Shown: piece by piece, positions 41,354 through 50,504 of the stretch | Layout: every line of letters begins with the position of its first letter | Position numbering within the stretch: the stretch's first letter is position 1 | From: Paractinoplanes toevensis | Lineage (GTDB): Bacteria > Actinomycetota > Actinomycetes > Mycobacteriales > Micromonosporaceae | Direction of reading: 5' to 3' | NCBI RefSeq assembly: GCF_018332695.1 | Contig: NZ_BOQN01000016.1 | Coordinates: forward strand, 1 to 64,000 | DNA length: 64,000 nucleotides | The notes under the pieces: generated by a model | What the model was told of the DNA's origin: nothing | Databases searched by the model: none | Seen by the model: only the letters and a program-made list of their open reading frames with translations | Position numbers and translations under genes: made by a program

Positions 41354-42055
41354 ATGCGATGGTTCCGGCGGACACGTGACGAGCGGCTCGGCCAGCAGGA
41401 CGTGGCCCGGCGGGTGATGATCGACGACGTCCGGCAGCGCTTCGGTGTCGGTCGGCCGGGATCGTTCCACCAGCAGGCGGCTGCGGTCGCCGAGGCGCTG
41501 ACCGGCCCGGACGGCGTCGCGGCGGCGGCCGGCATCGTGCACGAGTTCGCCGATTCGGCGCATGCGGAGATTCAGCGGCTGGCCGCCGAGCTCTCCCGCC
41601 AGGTCCGCTACCAGTTCGTGGTGGACCGCGCCAACTACCGGCCGATGTGGCGGGAGGCCACGCCGGATCTGCGGTGGCCGCTGTTCGACCTGCCCTGCGG
41701 GTTGTTCCCCTACATCCACGTCGCCGGGGCCGTCCAGGCGATCAGCGCCCAAGTGAAGTCCACGACCGACCAGAATCGGCTGCACGACCATCTCTTCGAG
41801 ATCCTCGATCTGACCATCGCGGGCTGGGAGTTCGGCTCGGTCCGGGTCGACACCGACGGCGCGGCGCTGGCCGGCCTGCTGATCAGCACCGCCCGCGACC
41901 TGCGCACGACGATGAGCAAGGAGCCACCCCTCCCGCCTCCGGTCCGCGAGCTGATGCGCCGCAACAACACCATTGACGTGTACGCACCGGACGCGCACCG
42001 GATCGTCGGCGGCATCAACCCCGGCCGGGAGTTGCGCGAAATACTCCTGGCCTGA
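41354..42055 (+). CDS. Conserved-looking protein of unknown function
   Basis: 233 residues, no signal peptide or membrane span, no catalytic motif recognised. Helical N-terminal half (RVMIDDVRQRFGVGRPGSFH, HAEIQRLAAELSRQVRYQFV), and an aromatic-rich centre (WPLFDLPCGLFPYIHVAGAV). Codon use matches its neighbours. ATG 41354 has GACGAGG just upstream; a longer start at 41318 adds 12 residues. Confidence 0.6.
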   Translation: MRWFRRTRDERLGQQDVARRVMIDDVRQRFGVGRPGSFHQQAAAVAEALTGPDGVAAAAGIVHEFADSAHAEIQRLAAELSRQVRYQFVVDRANYRPMWREATPDLRWPLFDLPCGLFPYIHVAGAVQAISAQVKSTTDQNRLHDHLFEILDLTIAGWEFGSVRVDTDGAALAGLLISTARDLRTTMSKEPPLPPPVRELMRRNNTIDVYAPDAHRIVGGINPGRELREILLA

Positions 42056-42077
42056 CGCGCGGCGCCTGGCGAATTCC

Positions 42078-42821
42078 TCAGCGTGTTCCCGCGTCGCGCA
42101 TACGATCGAGATCCCGTCGGATGTAGCGCAGGTGGGCCCATTCCTCCTCCAGGATCACCCGAATGCAATCACCGACGCTGGGGCGCCAGTCACCGCCCCA
42201 CGGGTTCTCGCGTTCCTCGGCGAGCAGCTCCGTCGTGGCCGTGGCCAGGAAGTCGGTCACCAGCCGCTGCCGCTCGGCACGCACCGCGAGAATCTCGGCG
42301 TAATCCGGTGGGTCCACGCGGAAGATCGACATGTCGAAGCCCATCTCGTCGGCACCGGTGAAGATCTGGCCGATCTCGTGAAACGGCTGTTGTGTTCGCA
42401 GGATCGCGCCGCGAAGCCAGGCGTCGGTCGCCAGGATGAGGTGCCGCAGGGTCTGGGCCAAGGACCACTCGTCCTCGACGTGAGCGTCCACCAGGTCCGG
42501 CGGCGTGCCCGCCACCGTCGTCTGCCACGCGGTCTGCACGGCCACCCAGCCCCCGCGCAGCCCCTCGGGCGTCCGCGCCTTCCGCAGCTCGCGGCCCGGG
42601 AACTGCCGGTTGAGCTCGGCTTCCACCAGGGGCACCACGTCGACCCCGTTGACGAGGAGGCTGCCGAAGAGCAGGTCGTGGCTGTCGATGTCGAGTCCGT
42701 CCACATCGACACCGCGCATCGTGACACCACTGACATCGGAGAATCGCAGAGTGGCACCCTTGAAGCTGGCCTTGACGAAGGTCGCGCCTTCGAACTCCTG
42801 CGTGCCGGAATAGGTCGTCAT
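42078..42821 (-). CDS. Pentapeptide-like / DinB-type four-helix protein
   Basis: 247 residues. The first ~60 residues have short-period repeats (GATFVKASFKGATLRFSDVS, GVTMRGVDVDGLDIDSHDLL) resembling a pentapeptide-repeat segment. The remainder is a DinB-like four-helix bundle with candidate metal His residues in DEWSLAQTLRHLILATDAWL and EEEWAHLRYIRRDLD. DinB-like proteins include thiol-dependent transferases. ATG 42821 follows GGAGCG. Convergent with the preceding gene. Confidence 0.78.
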   Translation of the reverse strand: MTTYSGTQEFEGATFVKASFKGATLRFSDVSGVTMRGVDVDGLDIDSHDLLFGSLLVNGVDVVPLVEAELNRQFPGRELRKARTPEGLRGGWVAVQTAWQTTVAGTPPDLVDAHVEDEWSLAQTLRHLILATDAWLRGAILRTQQPFHEIGQIFTGADEMGFDMSIFRVDPPDYAEILAVRAERQRLVTDFLATATTELLAEERENPWGGDWRPSVGDCIRVILEEEWAHLRYIRRDLDRMRDAGTR

Positions 42822-43003
42822 CGCTCCATGGTGACGGTGCCTTCGGCGTGGCGGGTTATCGGTATCCGTCGGCGGTTGAGCGGTGGCGTCCGGCCGGTGG
42901 AAGCACAAAGATCAGGGTGTTAGCGGCACGCTATGGCTGAAGAACCTGGAGTCAGACAATTACCGGACTATCCGAACGGCTGGCCGACTTTGCCGGCGGC
43001 GTA

Positions 43004-43669
43004 ATGTTCGACACTGTCGGCGTCACCGGGTGCGACCGCCTCTCGCGCCAGTTCGTCCGGCTGGAGCTGTCGGCCGAGGCGTTCCGGAAGCCGACGTGGG
43101 TGCCCGGGGCCAAATTGCAGCTCCGGCCACGACGCGGCTCATTGAGTCTGCGCACCTATACGCCCATCAGCTGGGATGCCGGCCGGGGCGCGACGGAACT
43201 CATCGCGTACACGCATGGGACCGGTCCGGCCGCGCAGTGGTTCGAGCAGGTCACCGAAGGCCAGGCGTGCGAGGTCTTCGGGCCGCGCCGCTCGATCGAC
43301 CTGCGCGAGGCCACCGGTCCGGTGCTCTTCATCGGGGACGAGTCCAGCGTTGCGCTCGCCTGCGCGCTGCACGGCATCACCGATGACGTGGCGTACGTCT
43401 TCGAGGCGCGCGATCCGGCCGGACTCACCGGCGTCCTCGCCCAGTTGGGGATCGCCGAACGGGTCACGGTGGTCGCGAAGTCCACCGACCGTGCCGACCT
43501 GCTCCGCCAGGCCCGTCACGATGCTGCGCCGACGCCGTACACCCTCTTGGTCACCGGTGATGCGGCGACGGTGCACGCGGTCCGGCGAGACAACCGGGGG
43601 TGGGAGCGAAGCCCCCGCCGGGTGACGGGCAAGGCATATTGGGCCGAGGGCCGCACCGGCCTCGACTGA
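43004..43669 (+). CDS. Siderophore-interacting FAD protein (SIP family)
   Basis: 221 residues. FAD-binding signature SLRTYTPISWDAGRG, isoalloxazine-side HGTGPAAQWFEQV, NAD(P)-binding-like GPVLFIGDESSVALACAL, and the family C-terminus KAYWAEGRTGLD. SIPs reduce ferric siderophores in the cytoplasm to release iron. Slightly shorter at the N-terminus than typical members; the frame is open for ~20 codons upstream, but no start codon is seen there. No siderophore transport or synthesis genes adjoin it. Confidence 0.83.
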   Translation: MFDTVGVTGCDRLSRQFVRLELSAEAFRKPTWVPGAKLQLRPRRGSLSLRTYTPISWDAGRGATELIAYTHGTGPAAQWFEQVTEGQACEVFGPRRSIDLREATGPVLFIGDESSVALACALHGITDDVAYVFEARDPAGLTGVLAQLGIAERVTVVAKSTDRADLLRQARHDAAPTPYTLLVTGDAATVHAVRRDNRGWERSPRRVTGKAYWAEGRTGLD

Positions 43670-43710
43670 GCCGCCGAAGCCGACGATGCGGCAGTGAACG
43701 ACGGCCGGGC

Positions 43711-43869
43711 TTATCCGGGTTGCCGGACGCGACGGATGATCACCAGGCCGTTCCAGCCCTTCGAACCCACCGTCTGCAGGGCGGTCGCCTCCAGCCTCGG
43801 GTCCTTGGCGATGTCTTCCAGCACCCGGCGGACGCCGCGGACCATCGGGTTTCCGACTCGTACACGCAC
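43711..43869 (-). pseudogene. O-methyltransferase C-terminal remnant
   Basis: About 50 codons reading RVGNPMVRGVRRVLEDIAKD then RLEATALQTVGSKGWNGLVI and a stop. This matches the last helix and strand of class I SAM-dependent O-methyltransferases (…ADPRxxATAxQTVGSKGxDGF… pattern). The SAM-binding part is absent, and upstream sequence belongs to the PadR neighbourhood. Gene fragment left by deletion. Confidence 0.6.
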
Positions 43870-44004
43870 CCTCCATTCGAATCCGGACGGAGTATGTCAG
43901 GGCCGAAGGCCCTGCGTCTTACCGCTGACAACCCGAGCCGGGCATCCTCATCTCCAGCGGACTCTCGAAGGTGCAAGCCGAGCGCGTCATGGACAGCGGC
44001 TATC

Positions 44005-44316
44005 TCAACCGGCAGGGCTGGCCGCTGCCTCGGCCAGAGCCAGCCGGGCGGATTCGGCTCCCTCGTCGGTGAGCCGGTAATAGATTCGCGTTGCCCGGCC
44101 GGCACCGGCCGCGTCCGGGGTCTCGACCCGCTTGTTCACCCAACCAGCCTGGTCGTGCAGCCGGGCCAGAATGCGATAGACGGTCCCGAACCCCAGACCG
44201 AGCCGTTCGCACAGCTGAAGCCCATAGACCTCCCGAGCCGGGTCCACCCGGTAGGCATCGAGCAGGACACGCAGCACTGCCTGCATCGGTGCCGTCATCC
44301 GGGGTATCGCGGCCAT
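44005..44316 (-). CDS. PadR-family transcriptional regulator
   Basis: 103 residues, one winged helix. MQAVLRVLLDAYRVDPAREV, YGLQLCERLGLGFGTVYRIL, ARLHDQAGWVNKRVET and RIYYRLTDEGAESARLALAE match short PadR proteins lacking the long C-terminal domain. It lies beside a methyltransferase remnant that may have been its former target and is divergent from the sigma-factor gene. Confidence 0.85.
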   Translation of the reverse strand: MAAIPRMTAPMQAVLRVLLDAYRVDPAREVYGLQLCERLGLGFGTVYRILARLHDQAGWVNKRVETPDAAGAGRATRIYYRLTDEGAESARLALAEAAASPAG

Positions 44317-44525
44317 CCATCGAGACTAAGCGATCTTGAGGGCGTATCAAGTCAATCGCCGGCACTTATTGTCACACCGTCAACGAGGCGGTGCCTCCTC
44401 AGCCAAGCAGCGGGGGCCGCTGCGGCCAGCGCCGGAAGCTCCCGCCGCGGGCTCCGGTGCGCCGCACCGGTCGCTCATTCCCGGCGGATGACGCCGCTGC
44501 CGCCCGGAACCTGGAGCGTCGAGGC

Positions 44526-45281
44526 ATGATCGCCGCTCTTTCTCCGGAACAGCTCGTCACCACGCTCGCCGCCTGCCCGCCGGACGATCCCGGCCGCCCG
44601 GCCCTGCGGGAACGGGCCATCACGGCCTGGCTGCCGCTCGCCCGGAATCTGGCCCGGCGCTACCGCCGGCGGGGCGAGAACCCCGATGACCTCACGCAGG
44701 TTGCCATCGCGGGCCTGATCGAGTCGGTCGACCGATTCGAGCCCGCCCGCGGCACCGAGTTCGCGTCCTACGCGATCCCGACCGTCCTGGGCGAGATCAA
44801 AAGACACTTCCGCGACCGCTGCTGGGCGGTCCGTGTCCCCCGGCGCCAGCAGGAGCTGTGGCTGATGATCCTGTCCACCAACGACGCCCTCACCCAGGAC
44901 CTCGCCCGATCGCCGCGCCTGCCGGACATCGCCTCCCGGCTGCAGGTGAGTGAGGACGATGTACGGCAGGGCTTGCTGAGCGCACACGCCTACCGCGCGA
45001 TCAGCCTGTCCCCGCCGACCGACCGGTGCCGTGACTTCGAATTCGGTGAGGCTCTGGCCGCCTGCGATCGCGGCTACGAGCTTGTCGAGCTCCGCATGGC
45101 GCTGCGTGACAGCCTCGACCGCCTCGGCGAGCGCGATCGGTTCGTCCTGCACCTGCGTTTTGACGAAAACCTCACCCAACGGCAGATCGGCGTACGCCTC
45201 GGCACCTCCCAGATGCAGGTGTCCCGGCTGCTGTCCGGCGCGCTGGGCCGGCTGCGCCACTTCATGCTCGAGGCGGACTGA
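44526..45281 (+). CDS. SigB/F/G-type RNA polymerase sigma factor
   Basis: 251 residues. Region 2: RRRGENPDDLTQVAIAGLIE and FASYAIPTVLGEIKRHFRD, typical of the sigma-37 (B/F/G) group. Region 3: RSPRLPDIASRLQVSEDDVR. Region 4: RFVLHLRFDENLTQRQIGVR with LGTSQMQVSRLLSGAL. Such sigmas govern stress or developmental genes and are held by anti-sigma kinases released by STAS antagonists. No anti-sigma gene adjoins; an STAS protein lies at 55122-55448. ATG 44526 is the start nearest region 1; longer frames upstream look spurious. Confidence 0.88.
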   Translation: MIAALSPEQLVTTLAACPPDDPGRPALRERAITAWLPLARNLARRYRRRGENPDDLTQVAIAGLIESVDRFEPARGTEFASYAIPTVLGEIKRHFRDRCWAVRVPRRQQELWLMILSTNDALTQDLARSPRLPDIASRLQVSEDDVRQGLLSAHAYRAISLSPPTDRCRDFEFGEALAACDRGYELVELRMALRDSLDRLGERDRFVLHLRFDENLTQRQIGVRLGTSQMQVSRLLSGALGRLRHFMLEAD

Positions 45282-45343
45282 CCGTCGCGGTGCCCACACC
45301 GGCGCCCCGAACGGCGTGGGTGTGTGCTGGACGGAGGCGCAGC

Positions 45344-45469
45344 ATGCCGGGCAAGAGCGACATCGGCGATGGCCTCGTCGTCTCGCCTGGCAAGGGTCCT
45401 CCGGCGAGTCCGGCAACAGCGTCAAGGGTCAGCGGGCAGCCTGGCTGCTCTCCCACCGGCTCGGACTGA
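45344..45469 (+). CDS. Possible 41-residue small protein
   Basis: ATG at 45344 has GGAGG six bases upstream and opens a 41-codon frame (PGKSDIGDGLVVSPGKGPPA, ending PTGSD) just after the sigma factor. Gly/Pro/Ser-rich, no recognised family. Included only because of the ribosome site; could be chance. Confidence 0.2.
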   Translation: MPGKSDIGDGLVVSPGKGPPASPATASRVSGQPGCSPTGSD

Positions 45470-45504
45470 CGCTGTTCGCCTCGAAGTCGGCGACCTCTGC
45501 GTCG

Positions 45505-45924
45505 CTATGCGACCGGCGACGCTGCGCCGGATGTCAAGGCGTCGGCCTTCAACCGCTCGAACTCCGCGGCGTTGATCGCACCGGAGTCGAGCAGCGTCTT
45601 GGCCGAGGCGATCTCCTCGGTGGGCGTGCGCCTGCCGTTGCTCGGCGCCGCGACCGAGCGTATGTAGGCCTCCTGCCGCTTCTGCATGCCGGCCGCCGAG
45701 GCCGCGGCGCGCTCGTTCATACCGGATCCCCGCGCGATCAGGTAGATGAGCATGCCGAGCAACGGCAGAAAGACCAGGAAAATTGTCCACAACGTCTTGC
45801 CCCAGCCACCGATGTCCCTGCTGCGGAACAGATCCCCGAAGATCCAGAAAAGGCACATGAACCAGGCGCAGAAGATGAAGAACTCGAAAACCGCCAAGAG
45901 GAATGACCCGTTGTCGTCGAACAT
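45505..45924 (-). CDS. PLDc_N / SHOCT-domain membrane protein
   Basis: 139 residues. Two membrane spans (FLLAVFEFFIFCAWFMCLFW and WTIFLVFLPLLGMLIYLIAR) form a PLDc_N-type hairpin. The C-terminal ~30 residues are an SHOCT motif (IASAKTLLDSGAINAAEFER then LKADAL). Small proteins of this design are common in actinobacteria; SHOCT mediates oligomerisation. ATG 45924 is preceded by AAGGACG. Confidence 0.82.
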   Translation of the reverse strand: MFDDNGSFLLAVFEFFIFCAWFMCLFWIFGDLFRSRDIGGWGKTLWTIFLVFLPLLGMLIYLIARGSGMNERAAASAAGMQKRQEAYIRSVAAPSNGRRTPTEEIASAKTLLDSGAINAAEFERLKADALTSGAASPVA

Positions 45925-46013
45925 GGGAACGTCCTTCCAGACTGCGGTCGATGTCAACGGCATTTGATGTGAGTACATCGCGGGCCGGCCTTTCCGACCT
46001 CATCCGCAACGGG

Positions 46014-46820
46014 TTACTGAGCCGGTACGACGCCCGGCTGGTCCGGGTCTCCGGTGGTGACCTCGCCATCGAGCCAGCGGCCGATCACCTGGGCGAGTTC
46101 GGCCGGATGGCTGTAGTTCATCGCGTGCGCAGCGCCGTCGATCACCGCGACCGTCAGATGCGACGGCCCCAGCCGCTCGAGCTCCCGCACCCGCCACGGA
46201 GGCGGCATCAACGGGTCGCGGCCGCCGATCACGGCGAGCGTGGGCACCGGCGTGCGCAGCAGACGTTCGAGCGACGGAAACCGCACGAGCTCACCGAACA
46301 GGTGCAGGCCGTTGATCGGCCCGAAGCGTACGTAGTCCGGAAGCACGACGGGAATCATGTGACGGCTCTCCCGGCGCACGTCGCGAGCGAGCTGCACGAG
46401 AGCCCGCGACAGCGGCTGGTTGTGCATGCCTCCAGCGGGCGAGGTGAGGACGACTCCCGCCACTCGCTCGGGCGCGCGGTGCGCCACTTCGAGCGACACC
46501 GGTCCGCCCATCGAGTTGCCGATCAGATACACCCGATCGAGACCGAGAGCGTCGAGAACGTCGAGCAGCGCCCAGGCCAGCGACGGGATCCCGAGTGCAT
46601 GTCCCCAGGCCGCGCTCCGGCCGTAACCCGGCAGGTCCGGCACCACCGTGGTCGCGCGAGCGGCCAGTGCCCTGGCGGTCGGCAGCAGATAGTGGCCGGA
46701 CACCGCGAATCCGTGCACGTGTACCAGTGGTATCGAGCCGGGCACGTCGGGACCCATGCGGACGAACACCGGACGTCCCTGGACGGCTATCCGGAGCTCA
46801 CGCCAGCCCGTCTGCACCAC
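46014..46820 (-). CDS. Alpha/beta hydrolase
   Basis: 268 residues from GTG 46820. Oxyanion-hole HVHGFAVSG, nucleophile elbow YLIGNSMGGPVSLEVAHRAP with Ser, Asp in AVIGGRDPLMPP, His in IDGAAHAMNYSHP. The cap region is moderate in size. Family members include esterases, lipases and C-C hydrolases; substrate not predictable. The frame remains open upstream to 46955 but is arginine-rich and probably untranslated. Confidence 0.82.
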   Translation of the reverse strand: MVQTGWRELRIAVQGRPVFVRMGPDVPGSIPLVHVHGFAVSGHYLLPTARALAARATTVVPDLPGYGRSAAWGHALGIPSLAWALLDVLDALGLDRVYLIGNSMGGPVSLEVAHRAPERVAGVVLTSPAGGMHNQPLSRALVQLARDVRRESRHMIPVVLPDYVRFGPINGLHLFGELVRFPSLERLLRTPVPTLAVIGGRDPLMPPPWRVRELERLGPSHLTVAVIDGAAHAMNYSHPAELAQVIGRWLDGEVTTGDPDQPGVVPAQ

Positions 46821-47003
46821 CTCGCCATCGTCCTGCCGGCGCCGCGTGCGGCACCCATCCCGTACGGATGACAGGCGTCGACCGGCACACCGGCGCCGGC
46901 GGACGCACCGCGTCATCCGCGACAGGTGATGCCGGTACGCGCCCGCGCCGCGCACCTTGGTAGGCGTGGATCTGACGGTGAGACGACGTGCGGGGCCCGC
47001 TCC

Positions 47004-47722
47004 GTGGTAGAGGCGTTCCTCTGGGGTGCCGTCAGCGCCTCGGCGCTTTTGGCGGGTGCCATCGTCGCGTATCAGCTGCGCCCCGGACGCCGGCTGATCG
47101 CGTCGGCGATGGCGTTCGGCACCGGTCTGCTCCTCGGCTCGGTTTCCTTCGAGCTGATCGACGAGGCGCTGAACACGCGTACGGTGGCGGCAGTCAGCCT
47201 GCTGGTGCTGATCGGCGCGGGCGTCTTCGCCGTCGGCGACTGGCTGCTGAGCCGCCGTGGCGCCGGCGACGGCGCGCAGGCGGCGGGTTCGCCCCTGGCG
47301 ATCGTGCTCGGCTCCGTGCTGGACGGCATTCCGAGTCGTTCGTGCTCGGCCTCACCATCATGCAGGGTCAGCTCAGCGTCGCGTTGCTGGCCGGGATCGT
47401 GCTTTCCAACTTCCCGGAAGGTATGGCGTCTTCCAGCGGTCTCCGCGCTGCGAAATGGCGGGAACGTCGGGTTCTGCTGATGTGGTTCGTGGTGATCGTC
47501 GTGTCCGGGGTGGCCGCCGTCGCCGGCTATTCGCTGCTGGACCCGGCCCACGACCGCACCGGCGCGCTGGTTCAGGCGTTTGCGGCGGGCGCCCTGCTCG
47601 CCATGCTCTCCAACACACTGCTGCCGGAGGCGTACGAGGTGGAGGGGCCGCTCACCGGTCCGTTGGTGGTGGCCGGTTTCGCCACCTCGCTGTGGCTGTC
47701 TTCCCTGCCACTGGCGGCGTGA
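47004..47722 (+). pseudogene. ZIP-family metal transporter, one-base frameshift
   Basis: The first frame reads VEAFLWGAVSASALLAGAIV through PLAIVLGSVLDGIP, then must shift by one base at ~47331 to continue ESFVLGLTIMQGQLSVALLA, GIVLSNFPEGMASSSGLRAA and the last spans to GFATSLWLSSLPLAA. VLGSVLDGIPES and LSNFPEGMASS are the paired metal-binding helices of ZIP permeases. The expected CCC at the junction has only CC. Apart from this base the protein (~239 residues) is complete, so either the gene is newly broken or the base is a sequence error. Start codon uncertain. Confidence 0.75.
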
Positions 47723-47794
47723 CCGGTCTCGTGAACGGAAGCACGGCCCGCCTCACGCCGCCCGGCCGCCAGCATGACTGACCGGCGCAGGTGA

Positions 47795-48015
47795 CCACCT
47801 CGTCGAGAGTGAACCCGAGCCGCTGCGCTGCTTTGATCACCTTCAGCACCGTCACCGCTTCGGGCGGATAGAGCCGGTGACCGCCGAAGCTACGGTCCGG
47901 TTCCGCCAGCAGGCCCCGGCACTCGTAGTAGCGCAGGGTTTGCCGGTTGACCCCGGGCCACGTCGGCGATCCGCGGCAGCACCCGCCGGCGGATCTCCCG
48001 GGTCTCGCCGATCAC
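47795..48015 (-). pseudogene. MerR-family regulator, frameshifted and truncated
   Basis: The first frame gives VLPRIADVAR; a second frame continues NRQTLRYYECRGLLAEPDRS, FGGHRLYPPEAVTVLKVIKA and AQRLGFTLDEV, then similarity stops. About three residues of the turn between the HTH helices are missing together with the frame, consistent with an ~8-base deletion near 47955, and the C-terminal half is gone. It faces away from the aldo/keto reductase gene at 48102, probably its former target. Confidence 0.7.
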
Positions 48016-48101
48016 AGCAACGCATCCGGCCGAACCGGTGGATCGGCCCGCTCAGCGGGTATGGCTCGGGTAGGGCACCCCTGCCGAGCACGAGGAGAAC
48101 C

Positions 48102-48956
48102 ATGAGTTCCACGATCCCGACCATCTCGCTCAACGACGGCCGTACCATCCCGCAGCTGGGCTTCGGCGTCTTCCAGGTGCCGCCGGAGGAGACCCGTGCG
48201 GCGGTCGAGACGGCCATCGAGATCGGTTACCGGCATATCGACACCGCCCAGATGTACGGCAACGAGGCCGGCGTGGGCGAGGCCGTGAACAACTCCGGCC
48301 TGGACCGCAGCGAGTTCTTCATCACCAGCAAACTCAACAACGGCTTCCACGAGCCCGACGACGCCCGCAGCGCGTTCGACGACACCCTCAAGGCGCTCGG
48401 CACCGACTACGTCGACCTGTTCCTGATCCACTGGCCGATGCCGGCCAGCTACGGCGGTGACTTCGTGCAAACCTGGAACACCCTCGAGGAGTTCTACCGC
48501 GAGGGCCGGGCCCGCTCGATCGGCGTCTCGAACTTCACCCAGCACCACCTGGGCCGGCTGCGCGCCGAAACCCAGGTCCGCCCGGCGGTCAACCAGATCG
48601 AGGTGCACCCGTACCTGACCAACGACGCTCTGCGTGCCTACAACGCGGACAACGAGATCGCGACGGAGGCGTACTCCCCGATCGCCCAGGGCGAGGTCCT
48701 CACCGACCCGGTGATCACCGAGATCGCCCGCCAGGCGGGCAAGACTCCGGCGCAGGTCGTCCTGCGCTGGCACATCCAGCGCGGCGACATCATCTTCCCG
48801 AAGTCGAAGACGGCCGAGCGGGTACGCGAGAACTTCGAGATCTTCGACTTCGAGCTCGACGGCGGCGCAATGGGCAGCATCACCGCCCTCGACCGCGGCG
48901 ACAAGGGACGTACGGGAGCAAATCCGGACACCATGAACTACGGCGCCAAGAGCTGA
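48102..48956 (+). CDS. Aldo/keto reductase (2,5-diketo-D-gluconate reductase-like)
   Basis: 284 residues. Signature GYRHIDTAQMYGNEAGVGEA contains the catalytic Asp and Tyr, Lys is in FFITSKLNN, His in LFLIHWPMP. C-terminal IIFPKSKTAERVRENFEIFD is the NADPH-binding block. Reduces aldehydes or ketones; precise substrate unknown. ATG 48102 follows GAGGAG; the longer frame upstream is antisense to the MerR remnant. Followed by a strong hairpin. Confidence 0.9.
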   Translation: MSSTIPTISLNDGRTIPQLGFGVFQVPPEETRAAVETAIEIGYRHIDTAQMYGNEAGVGEAVNNSGLDRSEFFITSKLNNGFHEPDDARSAFDDTLKALGTDYVDLFLIHWPMPASYGGDFVQTWNTLEEFYREGRARSIGVSNFTQHHLGRLRAETQVRPAVNQIEVHPYLTNDALRAYNADNEIATEAYSPIAQGEVLTDPVITEIARQAGKTPAQVVLRWHIQRGDIIFPKSKTAERVRENFEIFDFELDGGAMGSITALDRGDKGRTGANPDTMNYGAKS

Positions 48957-49056
48957 CCATCGCCTCGCTTTGGCCGGCCGACCAATTTCTTGAACGTTCC
49001 GACCTGGCCGAACCGCCCGGATTGACCAGGCCTATCCGGCGGACCACCCAGCAGAG

Positions 49057-49090
49057 CCCCGCGGTCCCGCACGAATGTGGGCCCGCGGGG
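49057..49090. terminator. Bidirectional terminator hairpin
   Basis: CCCCGCGG (49057-49064) pairs with CCGCGGGG (49083-49090), with additional GC pairing inside, between the convergent aldo/keto reductase and surface-protein genes. No T-tract. Confidence 0.65.
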
Positions 49091-49106
49091 CGTCGTGGCG
49101 AGGTGA

Positions 49107-50456
49107 TCAGGCGGCGGAGCCGGCCCGCCGCCGGCGGGTCAGGACGATAGCGAGCATGCCGGCGAGCAGCAGGCCGCCGCCGATGGCCCCGATCGACAGG
49201 GCGGAGGGCCCGGTGATCGGGAGACCGCCGCCGGTGCCACCCTCGCCGCCGCTGCCGTCGTCACCGGCGGGCATCGACGTGGTCGGGGACGGCGACGCGC
49301 TGCCGGACGGAGACGGGCTCGAGCTCCCGTCGTCCTCCCCCAACTCGATGGTCGTCACGAAGGACCGCTTGGGGTCGCGCGGCGTCGGCAGGCTGGTGGC
49401 GACGAGGTGGACATCCGGCCCGGATCCATCGCCCCGCCCCGCCGCGGTGCCGGGGCCGCGCGACGGGCGGGCGAGGGTCTCCAGCCCTCCACTCCAGTCC
49501 GTCCAGTGCGGATCGTGCCACGTCACCGTGAAGCTGGTCGCCTCGGTGGAGGCGTATCCGGCTAGCTTCAACGGCTCGATCGCGTAGGTCTTGTTCGGCA
49601 GGATCGGCTCATTGATCTCGCACCAGGCGCCCGACCACCGTGACGTGTTCTCGTAGGAGACACAGTTCTTCGAGGGGCTCGAGGACAGTCGTCCTCTGCC
49701 GCCACGCACCTCGACGTGCACGACGGCCTTCGAGATCGTGGTCGACCCCGTGTTGACCACGCCAACCACGACGGGCCGCCACTCACCGATCTCCGACGCC
49801 GGCACGCGGATAACCGCCGGATCGCCCTGGGCGTCGAGTTTGCCGAGCGGAACGAGTGGCAGGTTGTCGGGCGGCGCGATCAGGTCCAGCCCGACGTCGC
49901 CCCAGGAGTTTTCATACGGAGCCGGGAGCTGCTTCGCCACCAGAGACACGGTGCCGGGACCGCCGGGCTCGTCCCCCTTGGTGATCGCGTCAAAGCCCCC
50001 TTGGGCGTCCGCCCAGGCCTTCGAGTACCACCGGATCCTCAGCGGCTCCAAGGTTGGGTAAGCGGCGTCCGCGCTGGCGGTCACGTGGAACGAATCCACC
50101 GCGTAGGTCTCGCCGGGCGCCAGCGTCCGGTCGAACTCGCACCACGCCAGACTGGCGGCCCCGCCATAGCTGGTGTAACGGCAGTTGGCGAACTCTTTGG
50201 GCAGGCTGAGGTGTCTTCCGACAAAGGCTTCGAGCACCACGCCGTCGACCGGCTCGGTGCCCCGGTTGACCACGCCGAATGTCAGGGGCGCGGTCTCGCC
50301 CTGATGGATCGGATAGTTGACGGGGTGCCCGGCGGCGTCCCGCTCGTTCAGCGCCGTCAGCTTGGCGGTGTCCGCGGCGGCGTGGGCCACCGATGGCACC
50401 GCGAGCACGCCCATCGTAAGAATTGCGGCGCCGAGCACACGCACAAACAGCCTCAT
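49107..50456 (-). CDS. Sortase-anchored surface protein (LPITG)
   Basis: 449 residues. Signal peptide (VRVLGAAILTMGVLAVPSVA, cleavage near AHA-AAD). Two similar beta-sandwich modules (~30-170 and ~190-330) each hold a Cys pair (NCRYTSYGGAASLAWCEF and NCVSYENTSRWSGAWCEI), so the protein is an internal duplication with likely disulfides. Then a Ser/Pro/Gly-rich spacer, LPITG, a hydrophobic span (ALSIGAIGGGLLLAGMLAIV) and LTRRRRAG: a complete cell-wall sorting signal. No sortase gene adjoins. Function unknown, perhaps a stalk-like adhesin. Confidence 0.82.
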   Translation of the reverse strand: MRLFVRVLGAAILTMGVLAVPSVAHAAADTAKLTALNERDAAGHPVNYPIHQGETAPLTFGVVNRGTEPVDGVVLEAFVGRHLSLPKEFANCRYTSYGGAASLAWCEFDRTLAPGETYAVDSFHVTASADAAYPTLEPLRIRWYSKAWADAQGGFDAITKGDEPGGPGTVSLVAKQLPAPYENSWGDVGLDLIAPPDNLPLVPLGKLDAQGDPAVIRVPASEIGEWRPVVVGVVNTGSTTISKAVVHVEVRGGRGRLSSSPSKNCVSYENTSRWSGAWCEINEPILPNKTYAIEPLKLAGYASTEATSFTVTWHDPHWTDWSGGLETLARPSRGPGTAAGRGDGSGPDVHLVATSLPTPRDPKRSFVTTIELGEDDGSSSPSPSGSASPSPTTSMPAGDDGSGGEGGTGGGLPITGPSALSIGAIGGGLLLAGMLAIVLTRRRRAGSAA

Positions 50457-50504
50457 CCAAACCCCCCGATTCGTGGCTGCGAGACCATATCGAGGGATCG
50501 CGAA

